Positions 8,765-17,115 of a DNA stretch of 64,000 nt are shown here, piece by piece; within the stretch, counting starts at the first letter, position 1; the number at the start of each line of letters is the position of its first letter. The stretch spans positions 1 through 64,000 of the forward strand of contig DAOUGD010000296.1 in NCBI GenBank assembly GCA_034429475.1, in the 5' to 3' direction. This stretch comes from JAKQHY01 sp034429475. GTDB taxonomy: Bacteria > Chloroflexota > Anaerolineae > B4-G1 > SLSP01. The translations under genes and the position numbers were made by a program. The notes under the pieces were generated by a model, which was given only the letters and a program-made list of their open reading frames with translations, had not been told where the DNA came from and made no database searches.

Positions 8765-10348
8765 CTAATCCCCAACCCCTAATCCCTTCAGTACGGTCCG
8801 CCGTACTGCGCCAGGGCCTTGTACCATGTCGGCGGTCATCGCCAGCAGGCGTTTGCCGGTGTCGCCGTGTTGGAGCAGATTCTTGCCCATCACGCCAGCG
8901 TGGGCGACGAGCGGTTCAAACGCGCTGACCGAGGCCGGATCGCCCAGGCGCGCCTGTTGCCCACAGGCCACCAGCGTCTCGCGGAGGGGGTCGTCCGCCA
9001 GAGCGTAGGCGGCGCCGGCATCATCCACCCCCAGCGTGTAGCGCAGGAATCCGGCGACGGGCAACAGCACGACGTCCAGTTCCGCCGCGCTCATCCCCTG
9101 CGCCTGCCCGGCATAGTAAGTATCCAGAAAGCGGGGCAGCATCTTCGCCGAGGCGTTGAGTGCGATCCGCATCGGGTCGTCGGGGATGTTGGGGTTGTTC
9201 AGGCGCAGGAAGGTGTCTCTGGCGAACTCGCGCGGGGACATTTGGGTGGGATGCTCGATGGTGCGGATGACGATCTCGATGATGCGTTCCATCATCCGCC
9301 GCAGGTCCGCGTCCTGCATGGCGCGGTAGATGCCGTAAGGCCCCCGGTAGCCAAGCAGCACGCCCAGCCCGGCAATGAGCGAGTGGCACATATTCAAAAT
9401 GCGCAGCTTCATGTCCTCGTACTTTTTGACGTCCGCGTAGGTGCTTTCCATAATCACACCCTCGGCGGCCTCGAAGGGCGGGCGTCCCGCCGGGAACAGG
9501 TCTTCGACGACCCAATAGCGCGTCTGCTCGGTGATGACGGTGGTGGAAGTGATCCCCAGGGCATCCATCACCTGCTGCGTCTTCTCGTCGGGCGGCACGG
9601 CGATGCGGTCAATCATGCAGTTGGGGAAGCTGAACCGCGTGGGATCGGAGAGATAAGCCACGAAGCCCTTCGCCGCCAAGCCCTTTTCCTCCCAGGCTTT
9701 GGCGACCATGCGCACCGTCGCGCCGGTGTAATGCCCGTTGCCGGAAAAGTTGGTGCAACTGACGAGCGCGAAGGGCAGCCCGGCGTTGAACCGCTCCCGC
9801 GCAAACACCGTCCACTTGCCGGGGTCCGATGTGACCGTGCCCTCGGCCATGTCGCGCTTCACCGCCGCGCTGACCGGCTCGGCAAACTCCCCGCCGCTGT
9901 AGACCACGCCATACACGCTCTCCGGCGCATTGATGGTGGCAAATTGGAGCGCCGGGTTGCGGGCCAGTTCCAGCAGCTTGAGCCAGGTCAGGCTGCGTGG
10001 ATTGTCGTCCACAAACAGCACGGATTGAATCGCGCCCTGGATTTTGGGGAATACCTGCCCTTTTTCCGAGCCAAAAATCAACTGGGTCATCAGGTAATCG
10101 GACGCGGCCAGGTCGGCGCAGTAGCGGGCGGCGTAGGTTTCGACGCCGACCATCACGCCCACGCCGGGGTCGCGGTTGAGTAAGTCCTGCAAAATATCGC
10201 CGGTGTGCCCGTAGGCCATCCGTCCGGCGGAAAAGCAAAGGGATTTTACGTCCGCTTGTTGGCGGTTGTATTGAGGCAAGTCAACCGATTTGTTTTTCCA
10301 AAAGGGCCGATTCTCAAGGAGTTTCTGGTCAAGGACTAAGGTAGGCAT
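8765..10348 (-). CDS. mannitol dehydrogenase family oxidoreductase, probable fructuronate/tagaturonate reductase
   Basis: 527-aa long-chain polyol dehydrogenase. The catalytic segment KLRILNMCHS keeps the K-x4-N-x2-H arrangement of the mannitol dehydrogenase/UxaB/UxuB family, with LVSCTNFSGNGHYT and FPNCMIDRI in the nucleotide-binding half. Family members reduce fructuronate or tagaturonate to mannonate or altronate with NADH. Beside uxaE the likely reaction is fructuronate to mannonate, but sequence alone does not settle the substrate. ATG 10348 follows AAAGGA; a TTG two codons upstream is also open. Confidence 0.8.
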   Translation of the reverse strand: MPTLVLDQKLLENRPFWKNKSVDLPQYNRQQADVKSLCFSAGRMAYGHTGDILQDLLNRDPGVGVMVGVETYAARYCADLAASDYLMTQLIFGSEKGQVFPKIQGAIQSVLFVDDNPRSLTWLKLLELARNPALQFATINAPESVYGVVYSGGEFAEPVSAAVKRDMAEGTVTSDPGKWTVFARERFNAGLPFALVSCTNFSGNGHYTGATVRMVAKAWEEKGLAAKGFVAYLSDPTRFSFPNCMIDRIAVPPDEKTQQVMDALGITSTTVITEQTRYWVVEDLFPAGRPPFEAAEGVIMESTYADVKKYEDMKLRILNMCHSLIAGLGVLLGYRGPYGIYRAMQDADLRRMMERIIEIVIRTIEHPTQMSPREFARDTFLRLNNPNIPDDPMRIALNASAKMLPRFLDTYYAGQAQGMSAAELDVVLLPVAGFLRYTLGVDDAGAAYALADDPLRETLVACGQQARLGDPASVSAFEPLVAHAGVMGKNLLQHGDTGKRLLAMTADMVQGPGAVRRTVLKGLGVGD

Positions 10349-10447
10349 GGTCAATTCCTTTCACCTACATGGAGGTTTGTAGTAATCGCTTCAGCGGTTT
10401 TTAAGTGGGAAAAACGCGCCAGGTTTCCCAACCGCCACGGCTGGCAG

Positions 10448-11449
10448 TCAGGCGCTGGCGCGAACAATGAGTTCCGGTTCTACGATGAGTTCCCGGCACT
10501 GATCCGTGCAGCCGTCAATGCGTTCCAGCAACAACTCCATCGCTTGCCGCCCCAAATCGTAGCGGGGCACGGAGCAGGTGGTCAACGCCGGCGTGACCAG
10601 GGCGGCCAGGGGGATGTCGTCGAAGCCGACGATCGCCAGATCGCGGGGCACCTTCCGTTTTAGTTGGACGCAGGCTTGCAAGGCGCCGATAGCGACCAGG
10701 TCGTTGTAGCAGAACAGCGCCGTTAGTTCGGGGTGGGCCTGTAGCAATTCGAGCGCCATGCCGCGGCCGCCGGCCACGGTCGGGGAGCACACGCGCACCC
10801 AGTCGGTGGGGTCAGGATGGCCGGCGGCTATCATCGCCGCGCTATAGCCTTTCACACGCTGCTGCCCGCTCCAGGAGGTCGGCGGGCCGGAGAGGAAGCC
10901 GATTTTTTGATGTCCGGCGTGCAGCAGGTGGTTGGTAGCGAGCGCGCCGCCGCGTTCGTCGGCGATCAGCACGGCGCCCACATTACTGCCGTCCAGCTTG
11001 CGGTTGAACAGGACGGCGGCGGCATAATGGCTCAACGCGGCGACGAGGTCCTCTTCCGGCAGGCGGGAACTGCACAACAGGACGCCATCCACCCGCTTTT
11101 CTTCCAGAGATTCCAACACGGCGATCTCGCGCTGCGGGTCTTCGTTGGTATTGCAGAGGAAGACGTTGTAATCCTGGGTGTAGGCGGCGTGCTCCGCACC
11201 CCGGGCGACTTCGGCAAAAAACGGATTGGCGACGTCCGGCACGACCAATCCCAACGTGCCGGTGCGCTGTGTCGCCAGACTGCGCGCAATGCTGCTGGGG
11301 CGGTAGCCCATCTCCTCCGCGATTTGTAAAATGCGCAATCGGGTTTCCAGGCTGATTTCACCCATGTTGTTGATCGCGCGCGACACGGTTTGGCGAGAGA
11401 CTCCGGCAGCCTCGGCGACATCTTTGATGGTAGCTCTTTTACGATTCAT
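10448..11449 (-). CDS. LacI-family transcriptional regulator
   Basis: 333-aa repressor. The N-terminal HTH reads ATIKDVAEAAGVSRQTVSRAIN, followed by the hinge helix segment YRPSSIARSLATQ and a periplasmic-binding-protein-like effector domain (GLVVPDVANPFFAEVARG, CNTNEDPQ, GFDDIPLA). I chose ATG 11449 because the family N-terminus begins there. The gene is divergent from the LarA-like gene and an ideal LacI-type palindrome lies between them, so it probably controls itself and the uronate genes. The inducer is not known. Confidence 0.92.
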   Translation of the reverse strand: MNRKRATIKDVAEAAGVSRQTVSRAINNMGEISLETRLRILQIAEEMGYRPSSIARSLATQRTGTLGLVVPDVANPFFAEVARGAEHAAYTQDYNVFLCNTNEDPQREIAVLESLEEKRVDGVLLCSSRLPEEDLVAALSHYAAAVLFNRKLDGSNVGAVLIADERGGALATNHLLHAGHQKIGFLSGPPTSWSGQQRVKGYSAAMIAAGHPDPTDWVRVCSPTVAGGRGMALELLQAHPELTALFCYNDLVAIGALQACVQLKRKVPRDLAIVGFDDIPLAALVTPALTTCSVPRYDLGRQAMELLLERIDGCTDQCRELIVEPELIVRASA

Positions 11450-11485
11450 TTTTCTACGGTATAATGAGGTCAACGTGAGCGGTAA

Positions 11486-11508
11486 CGTGAACGTTCACGG
11501 TTTATAAT
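11486..11508. promoter_or_regulatory. LacI-type operator overlapping a + strand promoter
   Basis: Bases 11486-11499 (CGTGAACGTTCACG) are a perfect 14-bp palindrome centred on CG, the classic LacI-family operator form. A consensus TATAAT (11503-11508) follows directly on the + strand, so the operator lies where the -10/-35 spacer would be and binding would block polymerase. The divergent repressor gene starts at 11449. The remaining gap to 11653 shows no gene. Confidence 0.75.
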
Positions 11509-11652
11509 AGCACTCTTTAGACTCAAAGTCAAGGGAAATCGGTGAGCAGAAATTGGAAATCGGGAATGTGTTAGGTGAATTTTTCCTCATTCGCGTCAGC
11601 CCTGGATTTCTGTATCAGTTTGCGAATGAATTTGCAGATCAGGAGGTTTGGG

Positions 11653-12918
11653 ATGATCGGGAAAGGGTATACAGATCAATTGCTTTCTGAGTCCGAAGTG
11701 CGGGCCATTGTGGCGCAGGCGTTTGCGGAGCACGACATGACCGGCAAGCGCGTGTTGTTCATCACGCCGGATGCCACCCGCTCCGGGCCGATGGACATGA
11801 TGTTCCGCGTGTTCTACGACGCGCTGGGCGACAAGGTCGCCGCGCTGGACTACCTCATCGCCCTCGGCACGCACATGGCGATGGACGAGGCGGCGCTGCT
11901 CAGGCTCTTCGGCCTCGCGGCGGAGGAGAAGGCAACGAGGTACGCCAACGTGCGCATTTTCAACCACGAGTGGGAGAAGCCGGAGACGTTCAAGCGCATC
12001 GGCGTGATCTCGGCGGATGAGATCGAGGCCATCACCGGCGGCCTGATGCGGATGGAGGTGCCGGTCACGGTCAACAAGCTGCTGTGGGATTACGACCAGG
12101 TCATCGTCTGCGGGCCGACGTTCCCGCACGAGGTGGTGGGGTTCTCCGGCGGCAACAAATACTTCTTCCCCGGCGTCGCCGGGCCGGAGGTCATCAACTT
12201 CTCGCACTGGCTCGGCGCAGTCATCACCAGTTGGAAAGTCATCGGCACGAAGGTGACGCCGGTGCGGGCGGTCATCAACAAGGCGGCGTCCTTGATTGAC
12301 GTGCCGAAACTCTGCTTTAGCATGGTGGTAAAGGGACATCACGATCTGGTAGGGCTGTATTTTGGGACGCCGGAAGCGGCCTACGAGGCGGCGGCAGACC
12401 TGTCGGCGCAGCACCACGTCCTCTACGTCGAGAAACCCTTCAAGCGCGTCCTCTCCGTGATGCCGGACCTGTACGACGACTTATGGACGGCGGCGAAGGG
12501 GATGTACAAGCTGGAGCCGGCCATTGCCGACGGCGGCGAGGTCATCATCTACGCGCCGCACATTGACGAGATTTCATACACCCACGGCAAAGTCTTGGAC
12601 GAAGTCGGCTATCACTGCCGCGACTACTTCCTCAAGCAGTGGGAGCGTTTCAAGGCGTATCCATGGGGCGTACTGGCGCACTCCACGCACCTCAAGGGCG
12701 CGGGGACGTACGATGCAGAGACAGGGATCGAGACGCCGCGCATCAAGGTGACGCTGGCGACGGGCGTGCCGAGGGAGCGGTGCGAGAAGGTGAATTTGGG
12801 GTATCTTGATCCCAAGAGCATCAATTTGGATGAGTGGAAAGGCCGCGAGGACGAGGGGATTTTGCTCGTACCGAGAGCGGGGGAGATGTTGTATCGGTTG
12901 AAGAGCGAGAAATCCTGA
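11653..12918 (+). CDS. LarA-like (DUF2088) protein, nickel-pincer racemase/epimerase family
   Basis: 421 aa from ATG 11653, preceded by an excellent AGGAGG. It carries the LarA-family blocks PDATRSGPMD (DxxR-type motif near residue 37) and EVVGFSGGNKYFFPGVAG, equivalent to GFSGGRK..PGI in lactate racemase, with a downstream YAPHIDEIS segment. LarA proteins racemise or epimerise 2-hydroxyacids using a nickel pincer nucleotide. The neighbours suggest a sugar-acid substrate rather than lactate. No larB/C/E cofactor genes are in this window. The exact reaction is unknown. Confidence 0.78.
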   Translation: MIGKGYTDQLLSESEVRAIVAQAFAEHDMTGKRVLFITPDATRSGPMDMMFRVFYDALGDKVAALDYLIALGTHMAMDEAALLRLFGLAAEEKATRYANVRIFNHEWEKPETFKRIGVISADEIEAITGGLMRMEVPVTVNKLLWDYDQVIVCGPTFPHEVVGFSGGNKYFFPGVAGPEVINFSHWLGAVITSWKVIGTKVTPVRAVINKAASLIDVPKLCFSMVVKGHHDLVGLYFGTPEAAYEAAADLSAQHHVLYVEKPFKRVLSVMPDLYDDLWTAAKGMYKLEPAIADGGEVIIYAPHIDEISYTHGKVLDEVGYHCRDYFLKQWERFKAYPWGVLAHSTHLKGAGTYDAETGIETPRIKVTLATGVPRERCEKVNLGYLDPKSINLDEWKGREDEGILLVPRAGEMLYRLKSEKS

Positions 12919-12920
12919 AT

Positions 12921-13517
12921 ATGTCTCGGACCAAATATCCACTAATTGACGTTATCGTTTTTTTGTTCATTCTGCCACTCATCTGGGCAACACTTTGGGC
13001 GACACTGCTGAGTCTTATCATATTTAAGCACTTAGGCTTGGGAGTTATCGGTGCAGTTGCCGGCTTGTTTATGGGCGGGTTTTTGGGATGGATGGGGTTA
13101 TGGACACAAGGTGGCAAGCCAGTTATTACCCGGTACTATATCAAACACAATTCGCTGTACGTATTATTTACTTCTTTGCCGTGGATTATGTTCTTTGGAT
13201 TGACAATGTCTGAATTTTACGGAGTCCTGGAGAGCATAATGATGGGTTTGGTAATAGGATTAATTAATAGATTGCCGGTGTTTATTTCTGGCCTAGTATT
13301 CAAAATACCCCCTTTGACATGGAGAACACCTGTTTGGATATTGGGTGGTATCTTATTGGGATTTTTCTTAAGATTTTCAATTACTTTGATGATTTGGAAC
13401 ACTGATTTTCTAACAAAGAGAGAGATGATTTGGGGAATTGTTCGTTGGTCACTGGCCGGCGGTGCCGTGGGCTGGTTGAATGCGTTGGGAGCAGAACGTA
13501 GAAATATGAGGATGTAA
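12921..13517 (+). CDS. hypothetical membrane protein
   Basis: 198 aa with about five hydrophobic segments (VIVFLFILPLIWATLWATLL, IGAVAGLFMGGFLGWMGL, VLFTSLPWIMFFGL, VWILGGILLGFFLRF, SLAGGAVGWLNAL). No recognised family. ATG 12921 lies just after the LarA-like stop. The base composition is clearly more AT-rich than the flanking uronate genes, as in the next gene, which suggests separate acquisition. Confidence 0.6.
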   Translation: MSRTKYPLIDVIVFLFILPLIWATLWATLLSLIIFKHLGLGVIGAVAGLFMGGFLGWMGLWTQGGKPVITRYYIKHNSLYVLFTSLPWIMFFGLTMSEFYGVLESIMMGLVIGLINRLPVFISGLVFKIPPLTWRTPVWILGGILLGFFLRFSITLMIWNTDFLTKREMIWGIVRWSLAGGAVGWLNALGAERRNMRM

Positions 13518-13534
13518 TCATCTCGTGGATAAGC

Positions 13535-14308
13535 ATGTCAGATAATCAAAAACCACCCTCATCTACAGTAGGTTTTCAGGTACTCTTTCTCTATGCGTAC
13601 CTGCTGGCGACTTTGTCTTCCGAAGTATTCAAAGAAATCGGCGAGCTCATCGGTATGGGTATTATCGCACTTATCGCCTTTATCCTGAAACTTCTTGATG
13701 AGATATTAGCTGCATTTGAAATACCCTACCAGGTGCGTTCTGGTATGTGGTTAGCCGTGACGCTCGGCCCTTATTTAGGGATCGTGACGCTTGATAGATG
13801 GCAATTTGCTCTTCTCAGTGCGATCATAGGGCTGTTTGGAGCAGTGGTTGGATTTATTGTCGGATATTACAACCAATCTCTGATACGTTTTGTAAAAAAT
13901 TGTGTACATGCCATTGCAGTGCATGAGCGACTGGCGCGTTTTATCATACGATTTTTGGGAATTCTTATCGTTGGTGTCGGTATATTACCCTTAGTAATCG
14001 CGCTTTTGGTTGCTGGACATAATGGGTTAGCGGGTAATTGGAAAATATCGGATTTCCTCTTCCCATTATTTTTTGGAATGTTTGGGCTATTTTTTACATT
14101 TGTGGGTATCCGGCTTTGGCGTTTCTCAGAATCGGGACGCACCTTAGCAGGTTTTATACTACTGGTGTCTTTGCCCTCGGTTTTTTTGTCGTTTGAAAAT
14201 GCAAACACTATATTAGGGCAAATTATTGCAGTATTATTCGGAGTGTTCTGTGGGTTTGGATTGATTTATTTAATGCATCCAACGGTCAAGTCGCTGTTTA
14301 ATAAGTAG
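13535..14308 (+). CDS. hypothetical membrane protein
   Basis: 257 aa with about six hydrophobic segments, including IIALIAFILKLLDEI, ALLSAIIGLFGAVVGFIVGYY, FLGILIVGVGILPLVIALLVA and IIAVLFGVFCGFGLIYLM. No recognised family. It is AT-rich like its upstream neighbour at 12921, and the two probably form a unit. They interrupt the otherwise GC-rich catabolic cluster. Confidence 0.6.
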   Translation: MSDNQKPPSSTVGFQVLFLYAYLLATLSSEVFKEIGELIGMGIIALIAFILKLLDEILAAFEIPYQVRSGMWLAVTLGPYLGIVTLDRWQFALLSAIIGLFGAVVGFIVGYYNQSLIRFVKNCVHAIAVHERLARFIIRFLGILIVGVGILPLVIALLVAGHNGLAGNWKISDFLFPLFFGMFGLFFTFVGIRLWRFSESGRTLAGFILLVSLPSVFLSFENANTILGQIIAVLFGVFCGFGLIYLMHPTVKSLFNK

Positions 14309-14348
14309 CTGAGGAAACATTCATCACATTCTCTAAAGGAGTCAAACG

Positions 14349-15506
14349 ATGGACAAAGTCAAACTCGCCGTTATCGGCATCGGGAACATTGGTAATTTAC
14401 ACTTGGGCAACATCGAGCAGCAGCCCAAGGTGCAGCTCACCGCCGTTTGCGACATTGTGCCTGAGAAGGCGGACGCGGCGGCGGCGAAGTATGGCGTCAA
14501 AGCCTACTACAATTCGGACGCGCTGCTGGCCGACAAGGTCTGCGATGCGATCATCATCGGCACGCCGCACTACTTCCACACGACCATCGGCATTGCCGCG
14601 CTGGATTCGGGCCATCACGTCCTCGTCGAGAAGCCCATCTCCGTCCACAAGGCTGACTGCGAGCGGTTGATCGCCGCCCACGAGCGCAATCCCAAGCAGG
14701 TCTTCGCGGCGATGTTCAACCAGCGCACTGACCCGTTCTACCAGAAAATCCGAGAGATGGTGCAGTCCGGCGCATTGGGGAAGTTGGTGCGCGTGAACTG
14801 GATCATTACGAACTGGTTCCGCACGCAATACTATTATGACTCCGGCGGCTGGCGGGCGACCTGGGGCGGCGAGGGCGGCGGCGTGCTGCTCAATCAGTGC
14901 CCGCACAACCTCGACCTGCTGCAATGGATCACCGGGATGCCGCTCAAGATTCGCGCCTTCTGCGACATCGGCAAGCGTCACAAGATTGAGGTGGAGGACG
15001 AGGTCACGGCTTTCCTGGAATATCCCGACGGCTGCACCGGTCTGTTCGTCACCTCCACCGGCGAAGCGCCCGGCACCAATCGGCTGGAAATCGCGGCGGA
15101 CAACGGGAAGCTGGTCTACGAGGGCCACCAGATCATGTTCACGCGCAACCTGGTGCCGGCGGAGGAATTCCTGCGCACGTCCCAGGAATCCTTTGCCAGC
15201 CCGCCGCGCGAGGTGGAGACGTACACCTTCGACAATCACGGCGGCCAGCACGCCGCCATCCTGGAAAACTTCGCCGACGCCATCCTCACCGGCGCGCCGC
15301 TCATCGCCCCCGCCGCGGAGGGCATCCATTCCGTAGAACTGGCAAACGGGATGTTGTTCTCGTCATTCCTCGGCCAGACGGTGGACCTGCCGTTGGACGG
15401 CGCAGCCTACGAGGCCAAGCTGCAAGAACTGATCGCCACCTCGACCTTCAAGAAGGAAGTGAAGGAAAGCGTGGCGGGTGACATGGGGAAGTCGTTCGGC
15501 TCTTGA
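14349..15506 (+). CDS. Gfo/Idh/MocA-family oxidoreductase
   Basis: 385-aa NAD(P)-dependent dehydrogenase. The Rossmann fold starts with AVIGIGNIGNLHLGNI and contains the EKPIS motif (catalytic Lys, near residue 96). The C-terminal domain has the GGEGGGVLLNQCPHNLDLLQW segment whose His is the usual catalytic residue. Members oxidise or isomerise sugars, inositols and sugar acids. The substrate is unknown, but the context points to uronate or inositol-like compounds. TAAAGGAGTC precedes ATG 14349. Confidence 0.88.
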   Translation: MDKVKLAVIGIGNIGNLHLGNIEQQPKVQLTAVCDIVPEKADAAAAKYGVKAYYNSDALLADKVCDAIIIGTPHYFHTTIGIAALDSGHHVLVEKPISVHKADCERLIAAHERNPKQVFAAMFNQRTDPFYQKIREMVQSGALGKLVRVNWIITNWFRTQYYYDSGGWRATWGGEGGGVLLNQCPHNLDLLQWITGMPLKIRAFCDIGKRHKIEVEDEVTAFLEYPDGCTGLFVTSTGEAPGTNRLEIAADNGKLVYEGHQIMFTRNLVPAEEFLRTSQESFASPPREVETYTFDNHGGQHAAILENFADAILTGAPLIAPAAEGIHSVELANGMLFSSFLGQTVDLPLDGAAYEAKLQELIATSTFKKEVKESVAGDMGKSFGS

Positions 15507-15512
15507 AAAACG

Positions 15513-15542
15513 TTTGAACGTTTGAACGTTCAAACGTTCAAA
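15513..15542. promoter_or_regulatory. 30-bp perfect palindrome upstream of gnd
   Basis: Each arm reads TTTGAACGTTTGAAC and the complementary half follows directly, centred between 15527 and 15528. The central TGAACGTTCA is the same core as the LacI-type operator at 11486-11499, so it may be a second operator. Alternatively it is one of the word-tandem intergenic hairpins common in this genome; no T-run follows. Confidence 0.5.
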
Positions 15543-15575
15543 ACGGTTAAACTTGCTTCTTGAGGAGACTTTTTA

Positions 15576-17012
15576 ATGCAGAACGCAGACATCGGTATCG
15601 TCGGACTCGGCGTTATGGGCCGGATGTTGGCGCTGAATATGGCGCGGAATGGCTTCCGGGTGGCCGGCTATGACCTGGATAAAGACAAGGTCTTGGCCTT
15701 GAATGTGGCGGGGCAGGGGAAGGCCGTGGGTTATCAGATTTTGGGCGATTTCTTCGGTCTGTTGACGCGCCCGCGCAAGATTTTGATGATGGTGCCGGCC
15801 GGCAAGCCGGTGGACGCGGTGATCGCCGGGCTGCGGCCCGCGTTGGATCGCGGCGATCTGCTGATTGACGGCGGCAACTCGCACTTCCGCGACACGGAGC
15901 GCCGGTCGGCGGCGCTGGAGGCGGACGGCATCCGCTACATCGGCACGGGCGTGAGCGGCGGCGAGTACGGCGCGTTGTGGGGGCCTTCGATTATGCCCGG
16001 CGGCGATCCCGACGCCTGGGCGCTCATGCAGCCGATTTTCGAGGCGATTGCCGCCAAAGTCGCCGAGCCGGACGGGACGCTGAGTCCGTGCGTCGCCTAC
16101 ATCGGGCCGCAGGGCGCGGGGCATTTCGTCAAGATGGTGCACAACGGCATCGAGTACGGCGATATGCAGCTTATCGCCGAAACCTACGACGTGCTGCATC
16201 GCGGGCTGGGGCTGTCGGCGGCGCAACTGCACGACATCTTTGCGCGCTGGAACGAGGGCGATTTGCAATCGTACCTCATCGAAATCACCCGCGACATCTT
16301 CGCCACGCTGGATGAGGAGACCGGCAAGCCGTTGGTGGACGTGATCCTCGACGAGGCGCAGCACAAGGGCACCGGCAAATGGACGTCGCAGAGCGCGCTC
16401 GACCTGGGCGCGGCGGCCCCGATGATCAGCGCGGCGGTGGAAGCGCGGATGCTCTCGTCGTACAAAGAGGAGCGCGTGCGCGCGTCGAAAGCCCTCAGCG
16501 GGCCGACCCCTAAGTTTGACGGCGACGTGGACGCTTTTGTGGACACGATGGAGCGGGCGATGTACGCCGCCAAGATTTGCTCGTATGCGCAGGGCTTCGG
16601 CGTGCTGCGGGCCGCCAGCCTGGAATACGAGTATGACTTGAATCACGGCGAAATCGCCAAGCTCTGGCGCGGCGGCTGCATCATTCGCGCGCAATTCCTC
16701 AACAAGATCAGCGCCGCCTTTGAGCGCGACCCCGACTTGCCCAACCTGCTGCTCGACCCCGACCTGGGCAAAGCCGTGGAATCCCGCCAGGACGCGCTGC
16801 GCAAGGTGCTTTGCTACGCGACCGCCAACGGCGTCCCCATGCCGGCCTTCAGTTCCGCGCTGGCCTACTTCGACGCCTACCGCAGCGAACGCCTGCCCGC
16901 CAACCTGCTCCAATCGCAGCGCGACTACTTCGGCGCGCACACCTACCGCCGCATTGACCGCGAAGGCACGTTCCACACGGATTGGGCGGGGATAGGGAAA
17001 ACGACGCAATAG
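15576..17012 (+). CDS. gnd: 6-phosphogluconate dehydrogenase, paralogue 1 (possibly NAD-preferring)
   Basis: 478-aa full-length 6PGDH. It has GLGVMGRMLALNM, DGGNSHFRDTERR, GTGVSGGEYGALWGPSIMPGG and FVKMVHNGIEYGDMQLI (catalytic Lys and substrate-binding residues), plus KGTGKWTSQSALDLG. After the second beta strand it reads GYDLDKDKV, with an Asp where the NADP-type enzyme has NRT; this suggests NAD preference or another substrate (inference). It oxidises 6-phosphogluconate to ribulose 5-phosphate and CO2. A second copy follows immediately. Confidence 0.9.
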   Translation: MQNADIGIVGLGVMGRMLALNMARNGFRVAGYDLDKDKVLALNVAGQGKAVGYQILGDFFGLLTRPRKILMMVPAGKPVDAVIAGLRPALDRGDLLIDGGNSHFRDTERRSAALEADGIRYIGTGVSGGEYGALWGPSIMPGGDPDAWALMQPIFEAIAAKVAEPDGTLSPCVAYIGPQGAGHFVKMVHNGIEYGDMQLIAETYDVLHRGLGLSAAQLHDIFARWNEGDLQSYLIEITRDIFATLDEETGKPLVDVILDEAQHKGTGKWTSQSALDLGAAAPMISAAVEARMLSSYKEERVRASKALSGPTPKFDGDVDAFVDTMERAMYAAKICSYAQGFGVLRAASLEYEYDLNHGEIAKLWRGGCIIRAQFLNKISAAFERDPDLPNLLLDPDLGKAVESRQDALRKVLCYATANGVPMPAFSSALAYFDAYRSERLPANLLQSQRDYFGAHTYRRIDREGTFHTDWAGIGKTTQ

Positions 17013-17096
17013 CGAATAGCGAATTACGAATAGCGAATTACGAGGGTTATGTGGAAACCGCGAGTAATTCGTAATTCGTAATTCGTAAACCAACTT
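17013..17096. repeat. word-tandem hairpin between the gnd paralogues
   Basis: Tandem copies of AATAGCGAATTACG are followed by their reverse complement GTAATTCGTAATTCGTAA, forming an imperfect hairpin between the two dehydrogenase genes. It lacks a T-run on the + strand. Confidence 0.65.
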
Positions 17097-17115
17097 ATAT
17101 TTTGGGAGGTTGATT

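Noticed and set aside
8819..10183. 454-aa open frame on the + strand opposite the polyol dehydrogenase
   Set aside because: Antisense shadow with no recognisable motif; the minus-strand protein is clear.
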